Shown: positions 18,173 to 26,533 of the stretch, in pieces
Layout of the letters: each line of letters starts with the position of its first letter
Position numbering within the stretch: the first letter of the stretch is position 1
From: Candidatus Villigracilis affinis
Lineage (GTDB): Bacteria > Chloroflexota > Anaerolineae > Anaerolineales > Villigracilaceae
Length of the DNA stretch: 64,000 nt
Reading direction: 5' to 3'
NCBI GenBank assembly: GCA_016718275.1
Contig: JADKEA010000025.1
Span: 124,001-188,000, forward strand
The notes under the pieces: model-generated
Seen by the model: only the letters and a program-made list of their open reading frames with translations
Databases searched by the model: none
What the model was told of the DNA's origin: nothing
Program-made: the position numbers and the translations under genes

Positions 18173-18188
18173 ATAGACAATCTTCTAT
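18173..18188 (+). promoter_or_regulatory. ArsR operator copy 3
   Basis: ATAGA-CAATCT-TCTAT (extended to CATAGA...TCTATG) is the third copy of the palindrome. A -35-like TTTACA lies at 18160-18165. It sits 15 bases before the permease ATG and would control the permease and arsM. Confidence 0.7.
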
Positions 18189-18203
18189 GCAAAGGATTTG
18201 ACA

Positions 18204-19169
18204 ATGGATCTTACATCTCTACTTCAATATACGTTCGGCAAAGTTGTGGAAACCTTCTCTCACAATTGGTTTCTGCTTTTGCTCAGCATCATTGCCAGCG
18301 CCGCGCTGAAACTCTATGTTGATGAAGATGCCATCGCGCGTTTTCTGAGGCGAAACACAAAGAATAGTGTGCTCATGTCTACGGGGGTTGCAGTGGCCAC
18401 GCCGCTTTGCTCGTGCGGCACCACGGCCATTGTGCTGGGCATGATGGCTTCCACGGTCCCGTGGGCACCCATTGTGGCATTTCTAGTGGCCTCGCCGCTC
18501 ACCTCCCCGCAGGAGCTTTTCTATAGCGCAGGCCTATTCGGCTGGGATTTCGCCATCGCATTCTTTGTCGCATCGATCGCGCTTGGCCTCGCAGGTGGAG
18601 CGATTGCCAGCTTTGCCGAATCACGCGGCTGGCTCGCAAATCAGGCCCGCATGGCCGCACCCAAATTTGCATCCACCTCACTGGGAATCATGGGCGGCCC
18701 AGTTCCGCTTGACCTGCCAGTTATCATGCAACCTGTCGTGAAAACGGAAAAACCAAACATCACATTTCCAATGTTCATGCAAGAGATGTGGGCCGTCAGC
18801 AAACGTTTACTGCCTCTCTTCCTCGGCTTCACCTTCATCGGGTACATGCTCAACGGAATGATCCCCGCCGCGTGGATCACCAGCCTATTCGGCAGTGGAC
18901 ATGCATACAGCATTCCACTCGCCGCGACACTTGGGCTTCCGTTTTACGTCAACACCGAAGCATCCCTGCCGCTCGTCCGCGCGATGATTGATAGCGGCAT
19001 GAGTCAGGGTGCGGCGCTCGCCTTCCTCATCACAGGCGCAGGCACATCCCTCGGCGCACTGGGCGGAGCGCTCACCATCGCCCGCTGGCGTGTCATTGGC
19101 ATCGTAATCGGCACACTGTGGATCGGCTCCATCATTCTCGGTTTTGCCTATAATCTTTTCATTCTGTGA
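18204..19169 (+). CDS. arsP: Permease of the ArsP / PF03773 family
   Basis: This 321-residue integral membrane protein, of about eight to ten helices, contains the family motif TPLCSCGTTAI with C69 and C71. In characterised ArsP proteins such cysteines bind trivalent organoarsenicals for export. A second glycine-rich repeat, GTSLGALGGALT, lies near the C-terminus. AAGGA lies seven bases before the ATG at 18204; an upstream TTG is not needed. Its place directly before arsM fits export of methylarsenite formed by ArsM. Members of this family also transport other substrates, so specificity rests on context. Confidence 0.85.
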   Translation: MDLTSLLQYTFGKVVETFSHNWFLLLLSIIASAALKLYVDEDAIARFLRRNTKNSVLMSTGVAVATPLCSCGTTAIVLGMMASTVPWAPIVAFLVASPLTSPQELFYSAGLFGWDFAIAFFVASIALGLAGGAIASFAESRGWLANQARMAAPKFASTSLGIMGGPVPLDLPVIMQPVVKTEKPNITFPMFMQEMWAVSKRLLPLFLGFTFIGYMLNGMIPAAWITSLFGSGHAYSIPLAATLGLPFYVNTEASLPLVRAMIDSGMSQGAALAFLITGAGTSLGALGGALTIARWRVIGIVIGTLWIGSIILGFAYNLFIL

Positions 19170-19189
19170 ATTTCAACAAGGAGACTCAA

Positions 19190-19987
19190 ATGACCCAATC
19201 CCCCACCCCCATTCACGAAACCGTTCGCGAGCATTACGCAGAGCGGATTAAGAGCAGCGCTTCCTGCTGCGGACCTTCCGACTGCTGCAGTCCGAACAAC
19301 ATTCTCTACCCCGAGCAGTTGCTCACTACAGTTCCATCCGACGTTGCCAACACCAGCTATGGCTGCGGCGACCCAATCACACTCGCCTCGTTGAAACCCG
19401 GTCAAACCGTGCTCGATCTCGGTTCAGGCGCAGGTCTCGATTGCATCCTCGCCGCACAAAAGGTCGGTGAAACTGGCCATGTCATCGGCGTAGATATGAC
19501 TCCTGAAATGATCGAACGCGCCACAGCCAACGCGAAAAAGGTCAACTTGACCAATGTCGAATTTCGTCAAGGCTATCTCGAAGAACTCCCCGTTGAAAAC
19601 AACACAGTGGATGTCATCATCTCCAATTGCGTTATCAACCTCTCGCCAGACAAGGAAAAGGTTTTTACAGAAGCCTTCCGTGTACTCGCCCCCGGCGGCA
19701 AATTGGCCGTTTCTGATATCGTCACGGCTGGCCTCCTGCCCGAACCCGTGCGCCAAAGCCTAAGCGCTTGGGCCGGATGTGTGGCTGGCGCAGTGCAAGC
19801 GGATGAATATATCGCCATGATGAAATCCGTCGGCTTCACCGACATTTCCGTTACCCCCGTCTTCTTCGACAAGGAAACCGTCGACTCTGCCCTCGCCGAT
19901 ATGAAACTGGACATGGCCGACTATCCGCGCGAAGAAGTGTACAAGGCCATTTACAGCGCCAAGATCACAGCCTACAAGCCCGCATAA
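19190..19987 (+). CDS. arsM: Arsenite S-adenosylmethionine methyltransferase ArsM
   Basis: ArsM methylates As(III) to mono-, di- and trimethyl species using SAM. The 265-residue product has the SAM motif VLDLGSGAGLDC (74-85) and the three arsenic-binding cysteines typical of the family: C59 in SYGCGDP, C146 in ISNCVINLSP and C196 in WAGCVAGA. An extra double CC pair (C26/C27 and C32/C33) lies near the N-terminus. AGGAG lies five bases before the ATG at 19190, and the gene follows the permease by 20 bp, so the two are co-transcribed. No arsenate reductase or Acr3 pump is present here. Confidence 0.95.
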   Translation: MTQSPTPIHETVREHYAERIKSSASCCGPSDCCSPNNILYPEQLLTTVPSDVANTSYGCGDPITLASLKPGQTVLDLGSGAGLDCILAAQKVGETGHVIGVDMTPEMIERATANAKKVNLTNVEFRQGYLEELPVENNTVDVIISNCVINLSPDKEKVFTEAFRVLAPGGKLAVSDIVTAGLLPEPVRQSLSAWAGCVAGAVQADEYIAMMKSVGFTDISVTPVFFDKETVDSALADMKLDMADYPREEVYKAIYSAKITAYKPA

Positions 19988-20009
19988 AAATTCTAATTTC
20001 TTTACCACA

Positions 20010-20052
20010 AAGCCACAGAGACTCAAAGAAAAACTTTGTGGCTCTGTGGCTT
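20010..20052. terminator. Hairpin after arsM with crossing inverted repeats
   Basis: AAGCCACAGAG (20010-20020) pairs with CTCTGTGGCTT (20042-20052). A second pair, CCACAAAG (20005-20012) with CTTTGTGG (20034-20041), crosses it, so the two stems exclude each other. The tail is weak. It probably terminates the arsenic operon. Confidence 0.5.
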
Positions 20053-20107
20053 GATAACTTCATAGTTCAGTTTTCAGAAACTCATTTAATAACACCCGAA
20101 CCTTCAC

Positions 20108-20335
20108 TTACGAATCAGGTTGTATTTTCTGAATGTTCTTCGGATTAAACACGGAGATCTGCCTGGTACCAAGCAAGACCTGCGCCTCTGGGGTCAATTC
20201 CACCCAAAAAAAACTGCGATGTTCGGAATATGGGTCTACTTTGAAGACCGTGCCGTTGTACCAGCCTTCCTTCTCACCGAACTTGGAATCCAGATAGATC
20301 TTTACCCGATCGCCGATGCGAATCGCTTCTGTCAT
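20108..20335 (-). CDS. Small conserved-looking protein, unknown
   Basis: This 75-residue soluble protein has an SH3/KOW-like feel: IRIGDRVKIYLDSKF, then EGWYNGTVFKVDPY and an aromatic strand FFWVELTP. Such folds often bind RNA, DNA or proline-rich peptides, but no family was recognised. It lies nine bases downstream of the flavin-domain protein gene and is probably co-transcribed with it. Confidence 0.6.
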   Translation of the reverse strand: MTEAIRIGDRVKIYLDSKFGEKEGWYNGTVFKVDPYSEHRSFFWVELTPEAQVLLGTRQISVFNPKNIQKIQPDS

Positions 20336-20344
20336 TTCAGCCCA

Positions 20345-20767
20345 TCACCAACCGCGCAGCGAAGTCGGCTTGACGCGGATCGCCGTCGAATATTCTTTGC
20401 TGAATTGCTCAAGGGTCATCCCCAATTCCTTGATGCCCTTACGATATTTACGCAAGTAAGCAGAGACTTTATGTGCAGGCGGCGTCTTCGCATCCAGAGT
20501 CGCCATGCCGATGTACACGACCACGTTCTGGTCGCCTGTTTCATCCGTATTGAAATGCAGGGAAACACTTCCATTCTCACGGATATGTTGAACCTTGTGC
20601 GCCTTTGCCTGGCTGAAGATCAAAAAGGCATCCTCATCCCAAATGAACCACACGGGTCTGGGCTGGGGAACATGATTCGCATCCACTGTGGTCAGCCAGA
20701 CAACATATTCACTCTTGATCATCTTCTTCGCCTTGCGTTCAAGCTTCACCTTCGAGTCGCTCATCAC
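20345..20767 (-). CDS. Pyridoxamine 5'-phosphate oxidase-like flavin/F420 protein
   Basis: This 140-residue split-barrel protein shows the start of the family core in YVVWLTTVDANHVPQPRPVWF and the later FSQAKAHKVQHI segment. The pattern resembles the F420-binding group (Rv3369-like) more than true PdxH. It probably reduces or binds an unknown small molecule with FMN or F420. It forms a minus-strand cluster with small neighbouring genes. Confidence 0.78.
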   Translation of the reverse strand: MMSDSKVKLERKAKKMIKSEYVVWLTTVDANHVPQPRPVWFIWDEDAFLIFSQAKAHKVQHIRENGSVSLHFNTDETGDQNVVVYIGMATLDAKTPPAHKVSAYLRKYRKGIKELGMTLEQFSKEYSTAIRVKPTSLRGW

Positions 20768-20795
20768 TGCCTCCTGTTTAATATTTACTGGATGA

Positions 20796-20978
20796 TTATT
20801 TACGATTTACAAACCAAAACACTCCCGCGCTGACAGCCATGATGATTCCGCCATTGATGGCCCACTGCGGGTCGCCCGTCATAAAACTGCCTGGCAACAC
20901 ATTGATTCCCTGCAAAAACCAAATTCCGCCTGCCAGAAAAAACAAAACCGAAACCACCTTCACGACATTCTTTAACAT
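20796..20978 (-). CDS. Small two-helix membrane protein
   Basis: This 60-residue hydrophobic protein has two helices (about 6-24 and 40-57) separated by a short loop (VLPGSFMTGDPQWA). It resembles small uncharacterised inner-membrane proteins of many bacteria. No function is inferred. It lies 28 bp upstream of the split-barrel gene on the same strand. Confidence 0.6.
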   Translation of the reverse strand: MLKNVVKVVSVLFFLAGGIWFLQGINVLPGSFMTGDPQWAINGGIIMAVSAGVFWFVNRK

Positions 20979-21018
20979 AACCTAATCCTCTCTCGCCAAT
21001 CACAACCTATTTTCTGAT

Positions 21019-21840
21019 CTATCCCGCCAGCGACACCAAGACGCGAAATGCAAGATAGGTCGTCACCATGTCATCAGCGAAATACTCAACGTGCTGATCC
21101 ATCGTCCGCACAGCACCAGGCATAAGGGCCGCCCTGTCCGCCATTTCAGATTGAGCGAATTCCAAGGTCATTTTGATGGGCTTCGAAATCTTGAACGGCT
21201 TTGGCGCTTTTCCACTGCGCAGGTTGATCACTGCCCGTTTGGCAGCTTCCTCGATCAAACTGGCAGATGCCGCAGGAGATAAACATTCAGCCGACATACG
21301 GCCAACGGCCTTCTTCACTTGTGCGGTCTCAATGGCGTTGCCAAAAATTTCGCGCACTTCAGCGCACAGGGTTTGGTCGCCCGCAGCCATAATAACAGGG
21401 ACATCAAAATGCCCGCACACCGCGCCATTCAACCCCGATTCGCCAATGGCCCGATCATTGATCCACAGCCCGGATACACTCTCCGACCATGTGTGATCGA
21501 GGATCGCATTGACCACACCCATGCGCCCGTGATAACCAACGAACATCACACCATCCACACCATCGTCCACGCCTTGCACCATCGAAAGCGGCGCAGGTGA
21601 ACCAGAATTCAGCATCGCTCGCGCATCCAACTCCTCGATCAAAATATTCCTGCCATTGTGGTGACCATCCGTCACCACAACCGACGTGGCCCCGCCCGCA
21701 AACGCCCCGCGAATGGCGGCATTCACATCCGCAGTCATCAACATGCGAAAACGGGAATATTCGGGATGGCTGGGATTGACCTGATCCCAATGCACAACCC
21801 CGGTGATCCCCTCCATATCTGCTGCAATTAAAATTTTCAT
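21019..21840 (-). CDS. M55 family D-aminopeptidase (DppA-like)
   Basis: This 273-residue zinc peptidase of the DppA family releases D-amino acids from short peptides. It begins KILIAADMEGITGV, where Asp8 and Glu10 are metal ligands. Further family residues appear in VVTDGHHNGRN and the FVGYHGRMG loop. It is cytoplasmic and complete. It could process cell-wall-derived D-peptides. The methyltransferase gene upstream is nine bases away on the same strand. Confidence 0.88.
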   Translation of the reverse strand: MKILIAADMEGITGVVHWDQVNPSHPEYSRFRMLMTADVNAAIRGAFAGGATSVVVTDGHHNGRNILIEELDARAMLNSGSPAPLSMVQGVDDGVDGVMFVGYHGRMGVVNAILDHTWSESVSGLWINDRAIGESGLNGAVCGHFDVPVIMAAGDQTLCAEVREIFGNAIETAQVKKAVGRMSAECLSPAASASLIEEAAKRAVINLRSGKAPKPFKISKPIKMTLEFAQSEMADRAALMPGAVRTMDQHVEYFADDMVTTYLAFRVLVSLAG

Positions 21841-21849
21841 AACATCCTT

Positions 21850-22623
21850 TTACGGTTTCAACGCGCGCGTCGCCATGTACGTTGAAATATATTCGCTGAT
21901 CTTCATCCCGTTATGAGCATCTTCATACATATCGATGAGATGAAACCCCGCATCCATCTGACCTGTCAACTGGTCGGTGAACGAATGGCCAAACTCAGCA
22001 GGACGGTCTTCCGCTTTGAGGCGTTCCAGCCCATAGGTTTCGATATCTGAATACGGGATCTTATTTTGCACATTCAAAATGCCGTTATCCAAATCCTCCC
22101 AATTAAAGATATAGAACAACGGATTCATGAATCCAGAAAGCAGTGTGCCACCATGGCGAAGCACACGATAAGCCTCCTTCCAAACGGGGCGGATCTCGTG
22201 GATGAACAGATTCGAAACGGGATGAAAGACCAGGTCAAAACTTTCATCGGCAAACACGGAAAGGTCGCGCATATCCCCTTCCACCGTGCGGATGTTTAAT
22301 CCATCACGGTCGGCAACTTCGCGGTCACGATCCAATTGGGCGGGAGAATTATCGAAGATGGTGACATCAGCCCCAGCAGCCGCCAAAGTGGGACCCTGCT
22401 GACCGCCGCCACAGGCCAGCCCGAGGATCTTCAATCCCTGAATAGGCGGAAACCATTTCTGCGGTACAGGTTTGTTCTCCGTCAACACAACCGACCAATC
22501 GCCTTTGCGGGCATTGGCGATCACTTCGGGGGAAACGGGAACCGTCCATGGGTTTTTACCAGAACGCACCTGGTTATCCCAGGCTTCGCGATTGTAAGAG
22601 CGGATATCGTTATTTGAATCCAT
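21850..22623 (-). CDS. Class I SAM-dependent methyltransferase
   Basis: This 257-residue protein has the SAM-binding motif LKILGLACGGGQQGPTL near residue 64, the acidic strand end VTIFDNS, and FDLVFHPVSNLFIHE as post-motif. A C-terminal part carries the acceptor-binding region. The substrate is unknown. It is co-oriented and nearly contiguous with the M55 peptidase gene. Confidence 0.82.
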   Translation of the reverse strand: MDSNNDIRSYNREAWDNQVRSGKNPWTVPVSPEVIANARKGDWSVVLTENKPVPQKWFPPIQGLKILGLACGGGQQGPTLAAAGADVTIFDNSPAQLDRDREVADRDGLNIRTVEGDMRDLSVFADESFDLVFHPVSNLFIHEIRPVWKEAYRVLRHGGTLLSGFMNPLFYIFNWEDLDNGILNVQNKIPYSDIETYGLERLKAEDRPAEFGHSFTDQLTGQMDAGFHLIDMYEDAHNGMKISEYISTYMATRALKP

Positions 22624-22721
22624 AAGACCTCATCTCACTTCGAGTTTTTGTTACAAAATTTTTACACGGGGGCAATTGGGGAATAAATCCCGTCCGTACA
22701 ATTACAACATAGGAGACCACC

Positions 22722-23639
22722 ATGCGCAAGTATCTTTTTATTATCTTTCTAACGCTTTTTATTCTGTCCTGCGGAACGCCCGCAGCGGCAGCAGGCGAAT
22801 CACCCACAGCGGCGGAAATGCCTGTTGAATCAGTCACCCAGCCCACGGTTAAGAATGAAGCGCTAACGTCTGTCGCTACATCCACAACCATGCTTTACAT
22901 TTCAGCCACGATGCACATCGAGTCACAACCTGATTCATGGCCAAAGGATGTGGATTCCTTCCTCGCCTCTATCCAGCAGTTGACCGATGCGGGTGTGCGC
23001 CTCTCCATCGGCGCGGATGTGGGGTGGCTGACGGGCGGCGTGCGCGTGCAGGAGATTATTCAGCGCACAAGCGCGATGGGCGTGCAATGGGATGTACATA
23101 CACACAAACTGACCGACCGTGCTAAAGCGGCTTACCTGATCGCGAAGTATGGTGTCACGCCCACCAGTGTCATCAGCGGGATGCAAATCAACGAATTTGA
23201 TAAAGCGCGGCGGCCTTCAACGTACAAAGGTTACACGTGGACACCGCAAGTGGTTTGGGGTGGAGTGGTCTGCGTGGGTCACCGCCCGGGCTGCGACGAT
23301 ACGTCCATTGCGCTGTACCGCCCCACCAGCAGCGCCAAATACGATGTGCATGACCCGAACGGAAACATCGTGCGTGTGGGCAATTCAGATCATCAACTTG
23401 CAAGCGCAGAATCATTGCTCGCGCAGATCGAAGCAGGGACATATTCCTTGCCAATGCTCAGCTTTACGTTCATGATCGAACCTGAGACTTTGCAAATCGT
23501 CAACTCAGAAGACGGCCTCACTGAAATTCTCGCCTTCGTGGAGCGAATGAAGCAGAATCCAACTGTCCGCTTTGCAACGATCGAAGAGACGGCGCAGGCC
23601 TGGGTTACGGCGGGTGGCATGCCGATCCGAATTCCATAA
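22722..23639 (+). CDS. Lipoprotein with polysaccharide deacetylase-like fold
   Basis: This 305-residue exported lipoprotein has the lipobox ILSC (lipidated C17) and a Ser/Thr/Ala-rich linker to about residue 60. The domain after YISATMHIES resembles the NodB-like (beta/alpha) barrel family, with QWDVHTHKLTD near residue 125 as a possible metal site and a late segment TFMIEPETL. Full NodB motifs are not clear, so catalytic activity is uncertain. It would act at the outer face of the membrane. Its ATG follows AGGAGA. A terminator lies just past its stop. Confidence 0.68.
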   Translation: MRKYLFIIFLTLFILSCGTPAAAAGESPTAAEMPVESVTQPTVKNEALTSVATSTTMLYISATMHIESQPDSWPKDVDSFLASIQQLTDAGVRLSIGADVGWLTGGVRVQEIIQRTSAMGVQWDVHTHKLTDRAKAAYLIAKYGVTPTSVISGMQINEFDKARRPSTYKGYTWTPQVVWGGVVCVGHRPGCDDTSIALYRPTSSAKYDVHDPNGNIVRVGNSDHQLASAESLLAQIEAGTYSLPMLSFTFMIEPETLQIVNSEDGLTEILAFVERMKQNPTVRFATIEETAQAWVTAGGMPIRIP

Positions 23640-23659
23640 TACGCACCTTATTAAACTTT

Positions 23660-23688
23660 GAGAGTCGGGCTGCGTAGGCCCGACTCTC
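23660..23688. terminator. Bidirectional terminator
   Basis: A perfect 11-bp stem GAGAGTCGGGC (23660-23670) with 23678-23688 and a seven-base loop lies between two convergent genes. U-tracts are short. Confidence 0.65.
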
Positions 23689-23710
23689 TCGTGAGGGGAA
23701 CAACAACTTG

Positions 23711-24949
23711 CTAATCTGCAGCGGCTGGTTCGACCGCCATAGATACCGGGGAGTGGTGGATCCGATCCAAAATGATGTAACCGAGCATGGCAATTCCACC
23801 GATCACGCCGCATGCAACCCATAGCCAGTTCGGGTTGATGTTTTCCATGATCCAGCCTGCCATGTAAGGACCTGCCGCAAAAGCAATGCCCCAGGAAAGC
23901 CCTGAGATTGCCATGTAACGTCCACGCATTTCTTCGGGGGCAAAGCTCGCCACGAGCGCCTGCTGAAAGGGCGAGACGACCATTTCGCCAATGGTGATGA
24001 TGACCATCGCAAATACAAAGAGCATGTAGGTCGAGGTAAATCCATACATGGCGAAGCCGATCGCATATAACGCGGTGCCGAGTGCCATCATCAACATGGG
24101 TTTGTATTTTTCAAGTTTGCGCGCAATCCAGAACTGGAACAGCACAACGATGAACGCGTTCATACTGAGCAGATATCCATAATTCAATTCGGGAATGCCG
24201 TGACTATCACGCAGATATACGCCGAGAGTGGTGTTCATGTTCATATACACAAGCGCCATCAAGATCGTGACAAAGACAAAGCCCATGAACGGAATATCTT
24301 TGAAAACTTTTCCATAGCCTGCGAAAGTTTGGGCGACCGTTTCAGTTTTCGCATCTGGATGTGCCTTGGGCTTGGTTTCTGGCAGGGCAAAGAGGACGAT
24401 CCCCGCCGCAACCACGCTGATGACTGCGTCGATGATGAAAAGCAGGATGTACGATTTCGCGATCAACAGCCCAGCCACAGCGGGAGCAATGATCACTGCC
24501 AGGTTGAAGATCACACGGATGATGCCGTACCCTTCGGCACGTTTGTTTTCGGGGAGCAGATCAGCCACCACGGCTTCATGGGCAGGGCCGCCGATACTGG
24601 AAAGTGTGCCAACAATGACCGACACCGCTACGAAAATTCCCAGTGTGGGAGCGTACCCCATTCCAAGTGCGCTCAATGCAGAAAGCAACAAGCTAAAGAT
24701 GATCACGCCTTTGCGCCCTACGCGATCTGTGAGCGCGCCGCCAAGAGCACTGCCCACCAGCCCTGAAATGGAGAAGATCCCAAACAGGATCCCAACCGTG
24801 GCCATGCCAATCTCGAATTTTTTAGTGAGATACAGCGCAAAGAACGGATAAAGCATGAATCCACCGAAGCGGTCTATGAAAACGATAATGTTATAGACCC
24901 AGAACGCCTTGGGGTATTCATGGTAAATGGACTTAAGTTTTGCTAACAT
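23711..24949 (-). CDS. Major facilitator superfamily transporter
   Basis: This 412-residue, twelve-helix MFS protein has the loop 2-3 motif GGALTDRVGRKGVI and an ESAT-like second half. The pattern fits the multidrug exporter group (DHA1-like). It follows a hairpin terminator and has its own ribosome binding site (AAGGAGAG). The substrate is unknown. Lying behind an ArsR-type regulator and a small gene, it may be partly controlled by that regulator through read-through. Confidence 0.85.
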   Translation of the reverse strand: MLAKLKSIYHEYPKAFWVYNIIVFIDRFGGFMLYPFFALYLTKKFEIGMATVGILFGIFSISGLVGSALGGALTDRVGRKGVIIFSLLLSALSALGMGYAPTLGIFVAVSVIVGTLSSIGGPAHEAVVADLLPENKRAEGYGIIRVIFNLAVIIAPAVAGLLIAKSYILLFIIDAVISVVAAGIVLFALPETKPKAHPDAKTETVAQTFAGYGKVFKDIPFMGFVFVTILMALVYMNMNTTLGVYLRDSHGIPELNYGYLLSMNAFIVVLFQFWIARKLEKYKPMLMMALGTALYAIGFAMYGFTSTYMLFVFAMVIITIGEMVVSPFQQALVASFAPEEMRGRYMAISGLSWGIAFAAGPYMAGWIMENINPNWLWVACGVIGGIAMLGYIILDRIHHSPVSMAVEPAAAD

Positions 24950-24973
24950 TCTCTCTCTCCTTGAGAATAAAAA

Positions 24974-25019
24974 CTTCGGAAGCCTGTTTCAGCATTTCAT
25001 CAGTAACAGGCTTCCGAAG
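24974..25019 (-). terminator. Rho-independent terminator
   Basis: A perfect 15-bp stem (24974-24988 with 25005-25019) and a U-rich tail on the minus strand (TTTTTATTC) lie between the small gene at 25037 and the MFS gene. It should end or attenuate the regulator transcript before the transporter. Confidence 0.72.
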
Positions 25020-25036
25020 GAAAAGCCGTAATATTA

Positions 25037-25270
25037 TTAATGGGCGTAGCGGCGGTTCGAGTTGCGGCGGTTTTGCGCAGGAGCTTCGTAACGTTTTACC
25101 AAGCCTTCACCGCGTTCGATCATCCACTGGCCAAATCCGCGCAAGATGCGTGTCGATAAATTGGGGCGATACACCCGAACATTCACTGCCTGCAACTGTC
25201 TGTCACTTAATTCGCGTTCGATATCTCTCTGATGTTCTTCAACCAAATACTCTTCCAAAAGCGGGTTCAT
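25037..25270 (-). CDS. Small basic protein, unknown
   Basis: This 77-residue charged protein begins with the acidic helix MNPLLEEYLVEEHQRDIE and has a basic, Arg/Asn-rich end (QNRRNSNRRYAH). No domain was recognised. It lies 19 bp behind the ArsR-type regulator gene with an AGGAGG-like site before its ATG, so it is in the same transcript. It may be an accessory to that regulator or to the exporter beyond the terminator. Confidence 0.6.
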   Translation of the reverse strand: MNPLLEEYLVEEHQRDIERELSDRQLQAVNVRVYRPNLSTRILRGFGQWMIERGEGLVKRYEAPAQNRRNSNRRYAH

Positions 25271-25289
25271 GTTAAGCCTCCTTCAACGA

Positions 25290-26390
25290 TTACCGATCCA
25301 GTAAAAAGGCGGAAACTGCCTTAAGTGTCTTCTCAATGCGATCTCGATTCAAGGTATATTCCTTTGCGCCGTTCACTCTCCTTTCCTGAAGATATCCACT
25401 GGCTGTAAGTTGACCCAGGTAACGCGAAACACTCGGCTGGCTGAGCTGGATGGCGTCCATTACCTCATTGGAACGCATCCTGCCGTTTTCCGCGATCATT
25501 TGCAAAATTTGCAAGCGTGTCTCATCTGCGAGGGCGGATAGCTTGCTGACGATCTCCGCGCGGTCCAATTCAGGGACTTGTACATCCGAGCCTTCCGGCA
25601 GATGCGCCCCGAAATAAATATAGATGTCGTTTCGTACTTTTGTCGTATGGATGTACGGTCCAATATGAGCGTTGGGGACGAAGATCACCTGCGTGGAACT
25701 CTCAAGGGTGTTCAGCCATTTTGTTTCCTGCGCATCCTTGCCTGTTACAAACCGCAGCTGCTCTACACGCGTCATATCACTTGTATCGATCTTGTTAAAT
25801 GCTCTGGCCGATTCTTCAAGCATCAAGCGCACACGCACCCACTCAGCTTGCAGGTAATTCTTCCAAAACCAGCGAATGTGCCCGGTGACCAGCTGTTTAA
25901 GCGCGGCAGGGTCGATCACATATTGATAAGCCCGTGTTTCCATTTCCACGTCGGTCAATTCCTCGCCAAACCGATATTGCAGGAATGCCACGTAATTTTC
26001 AGCGGAAGAGAGCGCCTCCTCCCAATTCACCCGCTCGCCCATCTTCGCCTTTGATTCTTCAGTAATACAGATCATTTCATAGGCTTTCAACAAACGGTCA
26101 CGAAATTCCGAGGGCGGTGTCGCCTCAAGGCTTTCCAGATATGCTTCAAACGTAGCTCCGCTAACTTGAGGCAGAATTGAATAATAAAAACCGATCGTCA
26201 CCAATTTATGGCGAAGGCGTTCCTCTACAGACATTTCTGCGCGGGTCTTCGTCACCCACTCGTGAATGCCGGGTTCATCTTCGGCCTTCGAAATAAGGAG
26301 CATACTGCCAAAGGCATTGATGGCAGGCTCAACAACTACGAGTGAATTTTCTGTTCTGGTTTTTTCGAGATTGAGTTCAAAGGGTGACAT
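25290..26390 (-). CDS. ArsR-type transcriptional regulator with large N-terminal domain
   Basis: This is a 366-residue protein. The C-terminal 80 residues are an ArsR-like winged helix (ALADETRLQILQMI, then AIQLSQPSVSRYLGQL as recognition helix). The preceding 280 residues are an uncharacterised ligand- or partner-binding domain. The start at 26390 has GGAG seven bases upstream; the longer frame would run through the promoter and a terminator. A perfect promoter with a palindrome at the start site lies just upstream and suggests autorepression. There are no obvious metal-thiolate motifs, so the signal is probably not a metal. Confidence 0.82.
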   Translation of the reverse strand: MSPFELNLEKTRTENSLVVVEPAINAFGSMLLISKAEDEPGIHEWVTKTRAEMSVEERLRHKLVTIGFYYSILPQVSGATFEAYLESLEATPPSEFRDRLLKAYEMICITEESKAKMGERVNWEEALSSAENYVAFLQYRFGEELTDVEMETRAYQYVIDPAALKQLVTGHIRWFWKNYLQAEWVRVRLMLEESARAFNKIDTSDMTRVEQLRFVTGKDAQETKWLNTLESSTQVIFVPNAHIGPYIHTTKVRNDIYIYFGAHLPEGSDVQVPELDRAEIVSKLSALADETRLQILQMIAENGRMRSNEVMDAIQLSQPSVSRYLGQLTASGYLQERRVNGAKEYTLNRDRIEKTLKAVSAFLLDR

Positions 26391-26411
26391 TAGATGCTCC
26401 GTATTATTCTT

Positions 26412-26467
26412 ATTATTCATATTATTGAATAATGCACATATTATAATCATGTGGATAAATTTGTCAA
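26412..26467 (-). promoter_or_regulatory. Consensus promoter with palindromic operator
   Basis: On the minus strand the -35 is TTGACA (26462-26467) and the -10 TATAAT (26440-26445), 16 bases apart and both perfect. The palindrome ATTATTCA-N6-TGAATAAT (26412-26433) covers the expected transcription start, a classic site for self-repression by the downstream regulator. Confidence 0.75.
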
Positions 26468-26480
26468 GAGGAAAAGAAAA

Positions 26481-26504
26481 ACTCCCCGCCAAATGGCAGG
26501 GAGT
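26481..26504 (-). terminator. Rho-independent terminator
   Basis: ACTCCCTGCC-ATTT-GGCGGGGAGT on the minus strand, with one G-U pair, is followed by TTTTTC. It ends the LysM gene transcript just before the promoter of the ArsR-type regulator. Confidence 0.78.
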
Positions 26505-26533
26505 TGAGGATGAAAAAACGGTTCTTTCTGGAC

